Source: Mangrovibacter plantisponsor (GTDB lineage: Bacteria; Pseudomonadota; Gammaproteobacteria; Enterobacterales; Enterobacteriaceae). Taken from it: a DNA stretch of 64,000 nucleotides. Position 1 is the first letter of the stretch, and every line of letters begins with the position of its first letter. The DNA lies in the NCBI RefSeq assembly GCF_003182475.1, contig NZ_QGTS01000002.1:124001-188000 (forward strand). The letters are read 5' to 3'. The translations under genes and the position numbers were made by a program. Positions 37,434 through 48,789 of the stretch are shown here, one piece after another. Below the pieces are notes generated by a model that saw nothing but the letters and a program-made list of their open reading frames with translations, ran no database searches and had not been told where the DNA came from.

Positions 37434-38656
37434 AAATTCTGGTCTATGGCATCAACTATGCACCGGAACTGACCGGCATTGGCAAGTACACCGGTGAAAT
37501 GGTGGACTGGATGGTGAGCCAGGGCCACGAGGTGCGGGTGATTACCGCGCCTCCTTACTACCCACAGTGGAAAGTGCAGGGTGAGTATTCATCCTGGCGC
37601 TGGCGTAAAGAACAGCGCAACGGCGCAACCGTATGGCGTTGCCCACTGTATGTCCCGGCAAAACCGTCAACGATAAAACGCCTGCTGCACCTGGGGAGCT
37701 TTGCCGCGAGTTCGTTTTTCCCGCTGATGGCTCAACGCAGCTGGAAGCCGGACCGCATTATTGGCGTGGTTCCCACCTTGTTTTGTGTACCGGGCATGCG
37801 CCTGCTGGCAAAACTCAGCGGAGCGCGCACGGTACTGCATATTCAGGACTACGAAGTAGACGCCATGCTGGGCCTTGGCATGGCAGGGAAGGGCAAGGGC
37901 GGCAAGCTGGCAAAATTCGCCAGCCTGTTTGAACGCAGTGGCCTGCTCAATGTTGACCGGGTTTCCACCATTTCGCGCTCCATGATGAATAAAGCGCGGG
38001 AAAAAGGCGTGGACCCGGCACGGATTATCTTCTTCCCCAACTGGTCTGAAGTGGCACGCTTTCGCCAGGTGGATGACCAGGCGGCACATGCCTTGCGTGA
38101 ACAACTGGGCATACCGGACGGGCACAAAGTGGTGCTCTACTCCGGCAACATTGGCGAAAAACAGGGGCTGGAAAGCGTGATTGATGTGGCTGCACGCTAC
38201 ACCGATGAACCCTGGGTATTCGTTATTGTCGGCCAGGGTGGGGGCAAAGCACGGCTGGAAGCGCTGGCACAGGAGCGCGGCCTGCACAATATGCGGTTTT
38301 TCCCGTTGCAACCCTATGAAGCGCTGCCTGCATTGTTGCGCATGGGGGATTGCCACCTGGTTATCCAGCGCCGTGGCGCGGCGGATGCCGTACTGCCTTC
38401 CAAACTCACCAATATTCTCGCCGTTGGCGGTAACGCAGTGATTACTGCCGAGCCGGAAACCGAACTGGGCCAGTTATGCACCAGTGTGCCGGGTATTGCC
38501 GTGTGTGTGGAACCAGAATCACCCGATGCACTGGCAGCAGGGATTATTCATGCCCTGAACATGCCGCAGGACAACACGGTGGCACGTGAATATGCCGAAC
38601 GCACGCTCGAAAAAGAGAACGTGTTAAGCCAATTTCTCGCTGATATTCGGGGTTAA
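37430..38656 (+). CDS. wcaI: Colanic acid glycosyltransferase WcaI
   Basis: GT-B fold, family 4 glycosyltransferase, 408 residues (407 in E. coli), thought to add fucose or another early sugar of the colanic acid repeat. The N-terminus [22 protein letters not shown] is diagnostic and the C-terminal domain carries [14 protein letters not shown]. It lies between gmm and manC with overlap on one side and a 3-bp gap on the other. Confidence 0.94.
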   Translation: MKILVYGINYAPELTGIGKYTGEMVDWMVSQGHEVRVITAPPYYPQWKVQGEYSSWRWRKEQRNGATVWRCPLYVPAKPSTIKRLLHLGSFAASSFFPLMAQRSWKPDRIIGVVPTLFCVPGMRLLAKLSGARTVLHIQDYEVDAMLGLGMAGKGKGGKLAKFASLFERSGLLNVDRVSTISRSMMNKAREKGVDPARIIFFPNWSEVARFRQVDDQAAHALREQLGIPDGHKVVLYSGNIGEKQGLESVIDVAARYTDEPWVFVIVGQGGGKARLEALAQERGLHNMRFFPLQPYEALPALLRMGDCHLVIQRRGAADAVLPSKLTNILAVGGNAVITAEPETELGQLCTSVPGIAVCVEPESPDALAAGIIHALNMPQDNTVAREYAERTLEKENVLSQFLADIRG

Positions 38657-38659
38657 ATC

Positions 38660-40105
38660 ATGAGTCAGTCATTACTTTATCCGGTCATTATGGCCGGGGG
38701 CTCCGGTAGCCGCCTGTGGCCACTGTCCCGGGTACTTTATCCTAAACAGTTCCTCTGCCTGAAAGGGGACCTGACAATGTTACAGTCCACACTGCACCGC
38801 CTGGACGGCATTCCCTGTGAAAGCCCGGTGGTTATCTGTAACGAGCAACACCGTTTTATTGTTGCGGAACAGCTACGCCAACTGCACATGCTGACAGAAA
38901 ACATCATTCTGGAACCGGCCGGGCGCAACACCGCGCCTGCCATTGCCCTGGCTGCGCTGGCCGCCAAACGCCAGTGCCCGGACAACAACCCGCTGATGCT
39001 GGTGCTGGCCGCAGACCACGTTATCCAGAATGAAGACGCGTTCCGCGATGCCGTGCGCGCCGCCATGCCATTTGCCGAAGCAGGAAAACTGGTGACCTTC
39101 GGCATTGTGCCAGACCAACCGGAAACGGGTTATGGCTACATTCGCCGCGGCGAAGTGCATAACCTGACTAACGACGCGACCGATGCTGTGGCCTTTAACG
39201 TGGCGCAGTTTGTTGAAAAACCAAATTTGGCAACCGCGCAAAACTACGTGAATACCGGCGAATACTACTGGAACAGCGGGATGTTCCTGTTCCGTGCCGA
39301 CCGTTACCTGGAAGAACTGGCCAAATTCCGCCCGGATATTCTCGATGCCTGCCAGCAGGCAATGAACGGCGTTGACCCTGACCTGGACTTTATCCGTGTA
39401 GCCGAAGAAGCCTTCCTGGCCTGCCCGGATGAATCCATTGACTACGCGGTAATGGAAAAAACCGCCGATGCAGTGGTGGTGCCAATGGACGCAGGCTGGA
39501 GTGATGTTGGCTCCTGGTCTTCGTTGTGGGAAATCAGCCCGAAAGGGGAAGATGGCAACGTGCGCCACGGCGATGTTATCTGCCATGAAACCCAGGACAG
39601 CTATGTGTATGCCGAATCCGGCCTGGTCACCACCGTTGGGGTGAAAGACCTGGTTGTGGTGCAAACCAAAGACGCCGTACTAATTGCCGACCGCGACCAC
39701 GTGCAGAACGTGAAAAAAATCGTTGAGCAAATCAAGCAGACTGGCCGCCAGGAGCACCGGGTACACCGCGAAGTTTACCGCCCGTGGGGCAAATACGACT
39801 CAATCGATGCCGGTGACCGCTACCAGGTGAAACGCATTTCAGTGAAACCCGGAGAAGGGCTCTCTCTGCAAATGCACCACCACCGTGCCGAACACTGGAT
39901 TGTGGTGGCAGGCACCGCCAAAGTCACACTGGGTGAAGAAGTAAAACTGCTGGGTGAAAACGAATCCATCTACATTCCGCTGGGCGTGACACACTGCCTG
40001 GAAAACCCCGGCAAGATCCCACTGGACCTGATTGAAGTGCGCAGTGGCGCATACCTTGAAGAAGACGACGTAATCCGGTTAGCCGACCGTTACGGGCGAA
40101 TTTAA
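38660..40105 (+). CDS. manC: Mannose-1-phosphate guanylyltransferase
   Basis: Makes GDP-mannose from mannose-1-phosphate and GTP (CpsB). It has 481 residues (478 in E. coli). The nucleotidyltransferase domain has [12 protein letters not shown] and the FVEKP motif. A C-terminal cupin domain (about 355–480, [12 protein letters not shown]) is the phosphomannose-isomerase-like domain, as in type II bifunctional enzymes. It provides GDP-mannose to gmd together with manB. Confidence 0.97.
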   Translation: MSQSLLYPVIMAGGSGSRLWPLSRVLYPKQFLCLKGDLTMLQSTLHRLDGIPCESPVVICNEQHRFIVAEQLRQLHMLTENIILEPAGRNTAPAIALAALAAKRQCPDNNPLMLVLAADHVIQNEDAFRDAVRAAMPFAEAGKLVTFGIVPDQPETGYGYIRRGEVHNLTNDATDAVAFNVAQFVEKPNLATAQNYVNTGEYYWNSGMFLFRADRYLEELAKFRPDILDACQQAMNGVDPDLDFIRVAEEAFLACPDESIDYAVMEKTADAVVVPMDAGWSDVGSWSSLWEISPKGEDGNVRHGDVICHETQDSYVYAESGLVTTVGVKDLVVVQTKDAVLIADRDHVQNVKKIVEQIKQTGRQEHRVHREVYRPWGKYDSIDAGDRYQVKRISVKPGEGLSLQMHHHRAEHWIVVAGTAKVTLGEEVKLLGENESIYIPLGVTHCLENPGKIPLDLIEVRSGAYLEEDDVIRLADRYGRI

Positions 40106-40179
40106 ATAAAAAGCGTTATTCAACTGCAGTGCGCACCGCGCCTGCGGAAGGCTGACTGTTGCCTGAAGAAGGGAAAACG

Positions 40180-41550
40180 ATGAGCAAATTAACCTGTTTT
40201 AAAGCCTATGATATTCGTGGCCGCCTGGGTGATGAACTGAATGAAGATATCGCCTGGCGTATTGGCAGGGCCTATGGCGAATACCTCAAACCGAAAAGTA
40301 TTGTGGTGGGCGGCGATGTTCGCCTCACCAGTGAAAGCCTGAAACTGGCACTGGCCCGCGGCCTGCAAGACGCCGGTGTGGACGTGCTGGATATTGGGAT
40401 GTCTGGCACCGAAGAGATCTATTTTGCCACCTGGCACCTGGGTGTGGATGGCGGCATTGAAGTGACTGCCAGCCACAACCCGATGGACTACAACGGCATG
40501 AAACTGGTGCGCGAAGGCGCCCGCCCAATCAGTGGCGACACCGGCCTGCGTGATGTCCAGCGCCTGGCGGAAGCTAACGACTTCCCACCGGTTGACCCGG
40601 CCAAACGCGGCAGCTACCAGCAGATGGCAACCCGTGAAGCCTACCTCGACCACCTGTTCTCTTACATTGATGTGAAAAACATCAAACCCCTCAAACTGGT
40701 GGTGAACTCTGGTAACGGGGCAGCAGGCCCGGTGGTGGATGCCATTGAAGCACGCTGCAAAGCACTGAATGTGCCAGTGACCTTTATCAAAGTGCACAAC
40801 ACGCCGGACGGCAACTTCCCCAACGGGATCCCTAACCCTTTGTTGCCGGAATGCCGTGACGACACCCGTAACGCGGTGATTGAGCACGGAGCGGATATGG
40901 GTATCGCGTTTGATGGCGACTTCGACCGCTGTTTCCTGTTCGACGAAACCGGCCAGTTCATTGAAGGCTATTACATTGTTGGCCTGCTGGCTGAAGCCTT
41001 CCTGGAAAAACAGCCCGGGGCGAAAATCATTCATGACCCGCGCCTGAGCTGGAACACTGTGGATATCGTTACCCAGGCTGGCGGCACCCCGGTAATGTCC
41101 AAAACCGGCCACGCGTTTATTAAAGAACGCATGCGCCAGGAAGACGCCATCTACGGCGGCGAAATGAGCGCCCACCACTATTTCCGTGATTTTGCCTACT
41201 GCGACAGCGGCATGATCCCGTGGTTACTGGTGGCTGAGCTGTTAAGCGTGAAAGGCAAATCACTGGGCGAAATGGTGCGCGACCGCATGACTGCGTTCCC
41301 GGCCTCCGGGGAAATCAACAGCAAACTGGCTGAGCCGGTAACCGCGATTTCCCGCGTGGAACAACATTACGCACCCCAGGCAAGCGCCGTTGACCATACC
41401 GACGGTATCAGCATGGAACTGGGTGGCTGGCGCTTTAACCTGCGCAGCTCCAACACCGAACCCGTAGTCCGCCTGAATGTGGAATCCCGCGGGGATACCG
41501 CACTTATGGAAGCACGAACACAGGAAATTCTGGCGCTGCTGAATCAGTAA
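40180..41550 (+). CDS. manB: Phosphomannomutase
   Basis: Interconverts mannose-6-phosphate and mannose-1-phosphate (CpsG). It has 456 residues, as in E. coli. The phosphoserine loop is [11 protein letters not shown], the Mg-binding loop is DGDFDR and the C-terminal phosphate-binding segment is RSSNTEP. The ATG at 40180 follows GAAGGGAAAAC and fits the family; an in-frame start 7 codons upstream is less likely. Confidence 0.97.
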   Translation: MSKLTCFKAYDIRGRLGDELNEDIAWRIGRAYGEYLKPKSIVVGGDVRLTSESLKLALARGLQDAGVDVLDIGMSGTEEIYFATWHLGVDGGIEVTASHNPMDYNGMKLVREGARPISGDTGLRDVQRLAEANDFPPVDPAKRGSYQQMATREAYLDHLFSYIDVKNIKPLKLVVNSGNGAAGPVVDAIEARCKALNVPVTFIKVHNTPDGNFPNGIPNPLLPECRDDTRNAVIEHGADMGIAFDGDFDRCFLFDETGQFIEGYYIVGLLAEAFLEKQPGAKIIHDPRLSWNTVDIVTQAGGTPVMSKTGHAFIKERMRQEDAIYGGEMSAHHYFRDFAYCDSGMIPWLLVAELLSVKGKSLGEMVRDRMTAFPASGEINSKLAEPVTAISRVEQHYAPQASAVDHTDGISMELGGWRFNLRSSNTEPVVRLNVESRGDTALMEARTQEILALLNQ

Positions 41551-41580
41551 CCCGCCAGGCAGAGTGGGTTGAGGCCCTCT

Positions 41581-41621
41581 CCCTCAACCTGCCGCAGCAA
41601 GGACGCTGCGTAGCTTGAGGG
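41581..41621 (+). other. Nested hairpin between manB and wcaJ
   Basis: The 101-bp gap holds an outer stem CCCTCAA/TTGAGGG (41581–41587 with 41615–41621) enclosing an inner stem GCAGC/GCTGC (41594–41598 with 41605–41609). There is no T tract, so it is not a rho-independent terminator. It may act as an RNA stability or processing element; function not known. Confidence 0.45.
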
Positions 41622-41651
41622 GGAACGGACGAATCAAACTGGAGATCGGTG

Positions 41652-43106
41652 ATGGACAAAACAACTTACTCTGCCGCTATAACGCGCGCTTCTGCGCAGA
41701 CAGGTAAAACGATGACAAGTCTCACAAAACGCGACCGTATAAAAACGAACGCATCGTTGATCTCTATGGTGCAGCGTTTTTCAGATATCACCATCATGTT
41801 TGTTGGCTTATGGGCTATCTGTAAACTTTTTGCGCTGCCTTTCTTTTATATGCATTTGCTGATGGCACTGGTTACCCTGGTCGTTTTCCAAATGGTTGGG
41901 GGAATTACCGACTTTTACCGCTCCTGGCGTGGTGTGCGCTTTGGCACTGAGATCGGGCTGCTGTTACAGAACTGGACCCTCAGCATTATTTTCAGTGCCG
42001 GTTTACTGGCATTCAGTAACGATTTTGGCGGCACCTTCAGTGTGTATTTAAGCTGGTATGTGCTGGGCGCGATGGGGCTGGTTATTTGCCGGGCCGCCAT
42101 TCGTTATGGTGCCGGTTTCCTGCGTAACCGTGGGTACAACACCCGCCGCGTGGCCGTCGCAGGCGCAATGCCTGCCGGGTTGTCGCTGGTGGAAACCTTC
42201 TGCAACGAGCCCTGGATGGGGTTTGATGTAGTGGGCGTATACCACGACCCGGAGCCGGGCGGGGTACCAGACCGCTGGGCAGGCACCCTGGACCAACTGG
42301 TGGAAGACGCCAAAGCTGGCAAGATTCACAACGTCTACATTGCCATGGCAATGAAAGATGAAGTGCAACTCAAAGAGCTGGTTCACCAACTGGCAGACAC
42401 CACCTGTTCCGTTATGGTTATCCCGGATGTGTTCACGTTTAACATCCTGCATTCACGCACCATTGACGTAAACGGCGTGCCGGTAGTTTCGGTATTCGAT
42501 ACCCCGCTCAATGGGGTGAACAGCGTGATTAAACGCATTGAAGACATCTGCCTGTCGGCCTTTATTTTGCTGCTGATTTCGCCTGTGCTGTGCTGCATTG
42601 CCGCCGCGGTGAAACTGAGCTCACCGGGGCCGATTATCTTCCGCCAGACCCGTTACGGCATGGACGGCAAACCCATCAAAGTGTGGAAATTCCGCTCGAT
42701 GCGCGTCATGGAAAACGACAGTGTGGTTACCCAGGCCACCCGCAGTGACCCGCGCGTAACCCGTGTGGGCAGCTTCCTGCGCCGTACCTCACTGGACGAA
42801 CTGCCGCAGTTTATTAACGTGCTGACCGGTGGTATGTCGATTGTTGGCCCGCGCCCCCATGCTGTGGCGCACAACGAACAGTACCGCAGCCTGATTGAAG
42901 GCTACATGCTGCGCCATAAAGTGAAACCTGGCATTACCGGCTGGGCGCAAATTAATGGCTGGCGTGGGGAAACCGACACCCTGGAAAAAATGGAAAAACG
43001 TATTGAGTTCGACCTGGAGTATATCCGCGAGTGGAGCCTCTGGCTGGACATCAAAATTGTTTTTCTCACTGTGTTCAAGGGCTTTGTGAATAAGGCGGCC
43101 TACTAA
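41652..43106 (+). CDS. wcaJ: Undecaprenyl-phosphate glucose-1-phosphate transferase WcaJ
   Basis: Polyprenyl-phosphate hexose-1-phosphate transferase that starts colanic acid synthesis by loading Glc-1-P on undecaprenyl phosphate. It has 484 residues from the ATG at 41652, which follows GGAG at 7-base spacing; an ATG at 41712 (MTSLTKRDR) matches the 464-residue E. coli start better and may be the real one. There are N-terminal helices, a CoA-binding-like middle domain, then a membrane re-entrant helix and the catalytic C-domain with KFRSM, RRTSLDELPQ and VGPRPHAV. It overlaps wzxC by one base (TAATG). Confidence 0.94.
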   Translation: MDKTTYSAAITRASAQTGKTMTSLTKRDRIKTNASLISMVQRFSDITIMFVGLWAICKLFALPFFYMHLLMALVTLVVFQMVGGITDFYRSWRGVRFGTEIGLLLQNWTLSIIFSAGLLAFSNDFGGTFSVYLSWYVLGAMGLVICRAAIRYGAGFLRNRGYNTRRVAVAGAMPAGLSLVETFCNEPWMGFDVVGVYHDPEPGGVPDRWAGTLDQLVEDAKAGKIHNVYIAMAMKDEVQLKELVHQLADTTCSVMVIPDVFTFNILHSRTIDVNGVPVVSVFDTPLNGVNSVIKRIEDICLSAFILLLISPVLCCIAAAVKLSSPGPIIFRQTRYGMDGKPIKVWKFRSMRVMENDSVVTQATRSDPRVTRVGSFLRRTSLDELPQFINVLTGGMSIVGPRPHAVAHNEQYRSLIEGYMLRHKVKPGITGWAQINGWRGETDTLEKMEKRIEFDLEYIREWSLWLDIKIVFLTVFKGFVNKAAY

Positions 43107-44584
43107 TGAGCCTGAGAGAGAGAACCATCAGCGGAGCCAAATGGTCCGCTATCTCCACGCTGACCATTATCAGCCTGGGGCTGATTCAGATGACCGTGCT
43201 GGCGCGGATAATTGATAACCACCAGTTTGGTTTGCTGACCATTTCCCTGGTGATTATCGCCCTGGCGGATACGCTCTCTGACTTTGGTATCGCCAACTCG
43301 ATTATTCAGCGCAAAGACATCAGCCAGTTAGAACTGACCACGCTCTACTGGCTGAATGTGAGCATTGGTATTGTGGTGTGCGTGGCGGTGTTTTCACTGA
43401 GCCACGTGATTGCCGGGGTGCTGCATAACCCGGACCTGGCGCCGTTGATCCAAACGCTGTCTGTAGCCTTTGTGATAATCCCTCACGGCCAGCAGTTCCG
43501 CGCTTTGATGCAAAAAGAGCTGGAATTCAGCAAGATTGGCGCGGTGGAATCGTTCTCGGTGCTTTCCGGGTTCACTTTCACTGTGGTGAGCGCCCATTAC
43601 TGGCCAGTGGCAATGACCGCCATCTGGGGCTACCTGGTGAACACCACGGTGCGCACCACCCTGTTTGGTATTCTTGGCCGCAAAATTTACCGCCCGGGGC
43701 TGATGTTCTCCCTGAAATCGGTTTCGGCGAATATTAAATTTGGCGCCTGGCTCACGGCAGACAGCGTTATCAACTACCTGAACACCAACCTTTCCACTTT
43801 GGTGCTGGCGCGTATTCTGGGTGCCAGCGTGGCCGGGGGCTACAACCTGGCGTACAACGTGGCGGTTGTGCCACCCATGAAACTGAACCCGATTATTACC
43901 CGCGTACTGTTCCCGGCATTTGCCAAAATCCAGGACGACACGGAAAAACTGCGGGTCAATTTCTACAAGCTGCTCTCGGTAGTGGGGATTATTAACTTCC
44001 CGGCACTGCTGGGGTTGATGGTGGTTTCCGGCACTTTTGTACCGCTGGTGTTCGGTGAGAAATGGGCGTTCATTACCCCGATTTTGCAACTGTTGTGCAT
44101 TGTGGGTCTGTTACGGGCGATTGGTAACCCTATTGGCTCTTTGTTGATGGCGAAAGCCCGCGTGGATATCAGCTTTAAATTCAACGTATTCAAAACTTTT
44201 CTGTTTATTCCGGCCATTATTGTTGGCGGCATGACGGGCGGCGCGCTGGGGGTAACTCTGGGCTTTTTACTGGTGCAAATCATTAACACGGTGCTGAGCT
44301 ACTTCGTGATGATCAAACCGGTGCTGGGCTCCAGCTACAAAGAGTATGCCCTGAGTATCTGGCTGCCGTTCTACCTGTCTTTGCCCACCATTGTGGTGAG
44401 CTACGCCCTGGGGCTGGCAATGCACGGCCATGCTGCACTGGGTGTGGTGTTCACTACCCAGGTTGCGGCGGGTGTGCTGGCGTTTATTGCCACACTGGTG
44501 ATTTCGCGTAACCCGCTGGTGGTGGAGCTGAAACGGCAGTTTTGCCGCAATGAGCGCCTGAAAACATTATTGCGGGCACAGTAA
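43106..44584 (+). CDS. wzxC: Colanic acid flippase WzxC
   Basis: MOP-superfamily (MVF-like) lipid-linked oligosaccharide flippase, 492 residues (E. coli WzxC 492), with about 12–14 hydrophobic helices. It moves the completed colanic acid repeat on undecaprenyl diphosphate across the inner membrane. The N-terminus GAKWSAISTLTIISLGLIQM is family-typical. Its start overlaps the wcaJ stop. Confidence 0.95.
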   Translation: MSLRERTISGAKWSAISTLTIISLGLIQMTVLARIIDNHQFGLLTISLVIIALADTLSDFGIANSIIQRKDISQLELTTLYWLNVSIGIVVCVAVFSLSHVIAGVLHNPDLAPLIQTLSVAFVIIPHGQQFRALMQKELEFSKIGAVESFSVLSGFTFTVVSAHYWPVAMTAIWGYLVNTTVRTTLFGILGRKIYRPGLMFSLKSVSANIKFGAWLTADSVINYLNTNLSTLVLARILGASVAGGYNLAYNVAVVPPMKLNPIITRVLFPAFAKIQDDTEKLRVNFYKLLSVVGIINFPALLGLMVVSGTFVPLVFGEKWAFITPILQLLCIVGLLRAIGNPIGSLLMAKARVDISFKFNVFKTFLFIPAIIVGGMTGGALGVTLGFLLVQIINTVLSYFVMIKPVLGSSYKEYALSIWLPFYLSLPTIVVSYALGLAMHGHAALGVVFTTQVAAGVLAFIATLVISRNPLVVELKRQFCRNERLKTLLRAQ

Positions 44585-44652
44585 CGCAGGCGAGCTGCTC
44601 ACCTGGCTGATTTCCCTGATTTTTTACTTTAAGCATGTTCCCGGTTTACGGG

Positions 44653-44670
44653 CGGGGTGAGGACACCCCG
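44653..44670 (+). other. GC-rich hairpin between wzxC and wcaK
   Basis: A perfect 7-bp stem CGGGGTG/CACCCCG (44653–44659 with 44664–44670) with an AGGA tetraloop lies 35 bp before the wcaK start, in a 120-bp gap. It has no T tract. It might protect or process the transcript; function not known. Confidence 0.5.
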
Positions 44671-44704
44671 ATGCTGAACGGAAGAACCCCATTAAGAGGT
44701 CTGT

Positions 44705-45985
44705 ATGAAATTACTGATTCTTGGCAATCACACCTGCGGCAACCGTGGCGACAGTGCCATTTTACGTGGCCTTATTGATGCCATTGCCACCATTGCGCCC
44801 CAGGCCGATGTGGATGTCATGAGCCGTTACCCTGTCAGTTCCGCATGGTTGCTGGACAGGCCAGTAATGGGCGACCCACTGTACAAACAAATGAAACAAC
44901 ACCTGAACGCCAGCGGCCTGGTAGGGCGGGTGAAGAAAGTATTGCGCCGCCGTTACCAGCACCAGGTGTTACTGGCAAAAGTGACCAACACCGGGCGTAT
45001 GCGCAACATCACGCTGCCGCGCGGGTTTACCGATTTTGTTGGTGCGCTTAAAGAGTACGACGCCATTATTCAGGTGGGCGGCTCGTTCTTTGTCGATTTG
45101 TACGGTGTTCCCCAGTTTGAACACGCGCTGTGCAGCCTGATGGCGAAAAAGCCCGTGTATATGATTGGGCACAGTGTGGGCCCGTTCCAGGACCCGCAGT
45201 TCAACCAACTGGCAAGCTATGTGTTCGGCCACTGTGACGCGCTTATTTTGCGTGAATCCGTTAGCCTGGATCTGATGAAGCAAAGCAACATTGATACCCG
45301 CAAAGTGGAAGCCGGGGTGGATACCGCCTGGCTGGTGGACCACCAGGTTGACAGCTTTGCCCCCAGTTACGCGGTGCAGCACTGGCTGGATACCATCGCC
45401 AAAAAGCCCACAGTTGCCGTAACGCTGCGTGAACTGGCCCCGTTCGACAAACGCCTGGGCACCACCCAGCAAGCCTACGAGCAGGCGTTCGCCACTGTGG
45501 TAAACCGCATTATTGACCAGGGCTACCAGGTGGTGGCGTTGTCTACCTGTACCGGTATCGACAGTTACAACAAAGACGACCGCATGGTGGCGCTGAAACT
45601 GGCGGCTTATGTGAACCAGCCAGAAAACTACCATGTGGTTATGGATGAACTGAATGACCTGGAAATGGGCAAAATCCTTGCAGCCTGTTCACTGACGGTG
45701 GGCACGCGCCTGCACTCCGCCATTATCTCCATGAACTTTGGCACACCGGCAATTGCCATCAACTACGAACACAAATCCGCCGGCATTATGCAGCAACTGG
45801 GCCTGCCAGAAATGGCCATAGACATTCGCCAGTTGCTGGATGGCTCACTGGCCGGGTTAGTGGCAGATACCCTGGGCCAGCTCGATTCCCTGAATGCCCG
45901 TCTTAAACCGGCAGTGGATGCCGAACGCGCCAGTGGAATGGCCATGGTGAAAAGCGTCATTGAGCGGGTGCTGGAGGCCAAATAG
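44705..45985 (+). CDS. wcaK: Colanic acid pyruvyltransferase WcaK
   Basis: Polysaccharide pyruvyltransferase-family protein, 426 residues, the same length as E. coli, predicted to add the pyruvate ketal to the terminal galactose of the colanic acid repeat. It starts LLILGNHTCGNRGDSAILRGL, has IIQVGGSFFVDLYG and the conserved C-terminal TVGTRLHSAIISMNFGTPAIAI. It is followed after 2 bp by wcaL. Confidence 0.93.
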   Translation: MKLLILGNHTCGNRGDSAILRGLIDAIATIAPQADVDVMSRYPVSSAWLLDRPVMGDPLYKQMKQHLNASGLVGRVKKVLRRRYQHQVLLAKVTNTGRMRNITLPRGFTDFVGALKEYDAIIQVGGSFFVDLYGVPQFEHALCSLMAKKPVYMIGHSVGPFQDPQFNQLASYVFGHCDALILRESVSLDLMKQSNIDTRKVEAGVDTAWLVDHQVDSFAPSYAVQHWLDTIAKKPTVAVTLRELAPFDKRLGTTQQAYEQAFATVVNRIIDQGYQVVALSTCTGIDSYNKDDRMVALKLAAYVNQPENYHVVMDELNDLEMGKILAACSLTVGTRLHSAIISMNFGTPAIAINYEHKSAGIMQQLGLPEMAIDIRQLLDGSLAGLVADTLGQLDSLNARLKPAVDAERASGMAMVKSVIERVLEAK

Positions 45986-45987
45986 CC

Positions 45988-47208
45988 ATGAAAGTTTGCT
46001 TCTTTCTGCTGAAGTTTCCCCTTGCTTCGGAAACTTTTGTACTCAACCAAATCGTCGCCTTTATTGAAATGGGCTACGAGGTAGAAATTGTCTCCCTGGC
46101 GAAGGGAGACACCAAAAACACCCACACCGCTTACACCCAGTACAACCTGGCGGCGAAAACCCACTACCTGCTGGATGAACCCGAAGGGCGCGGAGCCAAA
46201 ATGAAATACCGGCTGTCACAAACCCTGAAAGGCCTGGGGCGAGCCAGCACCTGGCGGGCGCTGAACATGAAGCGCTACGGTAACGAGGCCCGCAACCTGA
46301 TTTTGTCTGCAGTGTGCGGTGGCTTGCCTGAACCCGTCACAGCGGATGTGTTTATCGCCCACTTTGGCCCGGCGGGTGTCAGTGCCGCCAAACTGCGTGA
46401 ACTGGGTGCGCTGCGCGGCAAAATCGCCACTGTGTTCCACGGCATTGATATTTCCCACCGTGAAGTGCTGCAACATTACACCCCGGAATACCAGCAACTG
46501 TTTAACCGTGGCGACATGATGCTGCCTATTAGCGAGCTGTGGGCCAGCCGCCTGAAAGATATGGGCTGCCCGCCAGACAAAATCACAGTTTCCCGCATGG
46601 GCGTGGATATGGAGAAATTCACCCGCCGCCCACTGAAAGTACCTGGCACGCCGTTATCTATTGTTTCTGTGGCCCGGCTTACTGAGAAAAAAGGGTTGCA
46701 CGTTGCCATTGAAGCCTGCCGCATTCTGAAAGCGCGCGGTGTGCCGTTTCGCTACCACATTTTGGGCATTGGCCCGTGGGAACGCCGCCTGAAAACCCTG
46801 ATTGAACAATTCCAGCTGGACGACCAGGTCTTTATGCCCGGGTTTAAACCCAGCCATGAAGTGAAAGCCATGCTGGATGAAGCAGACTTGTTTTTATTGC
46901 CCTCCGTGACCGGCGCGGACGGCGACATGGAAGGGATCCCGGTGGCATTAATGGAAGCCATGGCAGTAGGGATCCCGGTGGTCTCTACCCTGCACAGCGG
47001 TATTCCTGAACTGATTGAATCCGGTGAATCTGGCTGGCTGGTGCCGGAGCACGATGCCGAAGCCCTGGCCGACAGGCTGCAGGCCTTTGCCCATGTAGGT
47101 GAAGAGGAACTGCGGCCGGTACTGGCCCGCGCCCGTGCCAAAGTGGAAGGTGAGTTTAACCAGCAGCGTATTTACCGGCAGCTCGCCGACCTGCTTCAAA
47201 CGCTGTAA
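45988..47208 (+). CDS. wcaL: Colanic acid glycosyltransferase WcaL
   Basis: GT-B family 4 glycosyltransferase, 406 residues, the same as E. coli. The N-terminus FLLKFPLASETFVLNQIVAF is typical. The C-terminal domain has SVARLTEKKGLHVAIEA and the EX7E motif region EGIPVALMEAMAVGIPVVST. It probably adds galactose to colanic acid. Confidence 0.94.
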   Translation: MKVCFFLLKFPLASETFVLNQIVAFIEMGYEVEIVSLAKGDTKNTHTAYTQYNLAAKTHYLLDEPEGRGAKMKYRLSQTLKGLGRASTWRALNMKRYGNEARNLILSAVCGGLPEPVTADVFIAHFGPAGVSAAKLRELGALRGKIATVFHGIDISHREVLQHYTPEYQQLFNRGDMMLPISELWASRLKDMGCPPDKITVSRMGVDMEKFTRRPLKVPGTPLSIVSVARLTEKKGLHVAIEACRILKARGVPFRYHILGIGPWERRLKTLIEQFQLDDQVFMPGFKPSHEVKAMLDEADLFLLPSVTGADGDMEGIPVALMEAMAVGIPVVSTLHSGIPELIESGESGWLVPEHDAEALADRLQAFAHVGEEELRPVLARARAKVEGEFNQQRIYRQLADLLQTL

Positions 47209-47225
47209 ACCGAAACTGAGGATTT

Positions 47226-48629
47226 ATGCCTGTACTTAAATCAACGCTTTCCCGCCGCCGGTTAATCCAGACCGGCGCAGCACTGGCTTCCTTACCGCTA
47301 CTTTCCCGTTATGCCTGCGCCGCGGGCCCGTCTACTGTAAGTGTCAAAAACTTCTACCAGAGCAACTGGCCGGAGGCCTTTAAACAGGCATTCGCTGCGG
47401 CCGATGTAGTGGAAGTGCCGGCCGGGCTCACCTGCGACGGCTTCAACAGCGCGGTGTTTATCCCCGCCAATAAAAAGCTGTTAGTGAGCGGTGAAATTAA
47501 AGGCAATGGCAAAGGCCGGTTTGTGTTGCAGGATGGCTGCCATGTAACAGGGCAAAACGGCGGGCATTTGCACAATATTATTCTGGATGTGCGTGGCTCG
47601 GGTAACAAAATCACCGGCCTGGAAATGACCGGCTTCGGCCCGGTAATGCAGATTTATATTGGCGGGCGTAACCCCGGCAAGATGAGTGACCTCACCATAG
47701 ATAACCTGCATGTTCACCACGCCAACTACGCTATTCTGCGCCAGGGGTTCCATAACCAGATGACTGGCGTGCGCATTACCAACTGCCGGTTTAACGACTT
47801 GCAGGGCGATGCCGTGGAATGGAATGTTGCGATTAACGACAGCGATATTCTGATTTCCGACCATGTTATCGACAACATTAACTGCACCAACGGCAAAATT
47901 AACTGGGGCATTGGCATTGGGCTTGCGGGCAGTACCTACGACAACAACTACCCGGAAAGCCAAACAGTAAAACGCTTTGTAGTGGCGAATATTACCGGTA
48001 GTAACTGCCGCCAGTTAGTGCATGTGGAAAACGGCAAACACTTTGTGATTCGCAATGTGAAAGCGCGCAACATCAGCCCGTTGTTCAGCCGCAAGGCAGG
48101 GATTGATAACGCCACCGTCGCTATTTATGGTTGTGATGATTTTGTGATAGATAACATAGATATGGTGAATAGCGCAGGTATGCTGATTGGTTACGGTACT
48201 GTGCGCGGCAAATATTTATCTATTCCACAGAATTTCAAACTGAATGACGTGCGGCTGGATAACCGCCAGGCAAAACTTCCGCTGCGCGGCATTCAAATTT
48301 CTTCCGGCAACGATACTTCGTTTGTGGCAATCACCAACCTGAATATTCAACAGGCCGGGATTGAATTGCATAACAAGCCGCAGCACCTGTTTTTGCGCGA
48401 TATCAACGTGGTGCGCGACCGGGCAGACGGCCCGGCATTAAAATTGCATTTCGATTTACGTAAAGATGTGCGCGGGCACTTTTCAGCGCGGGAAGACACG
48501 CTGTTATCTATGGCAAACGTGCATGCGGTCGATACCCATGGCACCGCTTCGGTGGATATCGACCGCATTGACCAGGTGCATGTAAACACCAAACAACTGA
48601 ATTTTGCACTACCGCGCCATGGTGCGTAG
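47226..48629 (+). CDS. wcaM: Colanic acid biosynthesis protein WcaM
   Basis: Exported protein of 467 residues (464 in E. coli) of the right-handed beta-helix/pectate-lyase-like type. It begins with a twin-arginine signal (S9-R-R-R-L-I-Q followed by a hydrophobic stretch to about A32). Rungs rich in N and G follow ([16 protein letters not shown]). It is the last gene of the colanic acid operon. Its biochemical role is not settled; a periplasmic polysaccharide-modifying activity is inferred from the fold and the signal peptide. Confidence 0.9.
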   Translation: MPVLKSTLSRRRLIQTGAALASLPLLSRYACAAGPSTVSVKNFYQSNWPEAFKQAFAAADVVEVPAGLTCDGFNSAVFIPANKKLLVSGEIKGNGKGRFVLQDGCHVTGQNGGHLHNIILDVRGSGNKITGLEMTGFGPVMQIYIGGRNPGKMSDLTIDNLHVHHANYAILRQGFHNQMTGVRITNCRFNDLQGDAVEWNVAINDSDILISDHVIDNINCTNGKINWGIGIGLAGSTYDNNYPESQTVKRFVVANITGSNCRQLVHVENGKHFVIRNVKARNISPLFSRKAGIDNATVAIYGCDDFVIDNIDMVNSAGMLIGYGTVRGKYLSIPQNFKLNDVRLDNRQAKLPLRGIQISSGNDTSFVAITNLNIQQAGIELHNKPQHLFLRDINVVRDRADGPALKLHFDLRKDVRGHFSAREDTLLSMANVHAVDTHGTASVDIDRIDQVHVNTKQLNFALPRHGA

Positions 48630-48789
48630 AGCTTGTTATTTTTCGGTACAGATATCCTGACAAATGGTTATGCCCTGTACGGATAATGCCGAAAAGCAAA
48701 CTTTTCAATTTATTTCGATTGTGCCGGGCGCTAATATGGCGAGCCAGGCACTGTTAACAAAACGTGCTGGCGCGAGAGTGCCAAAGGAC

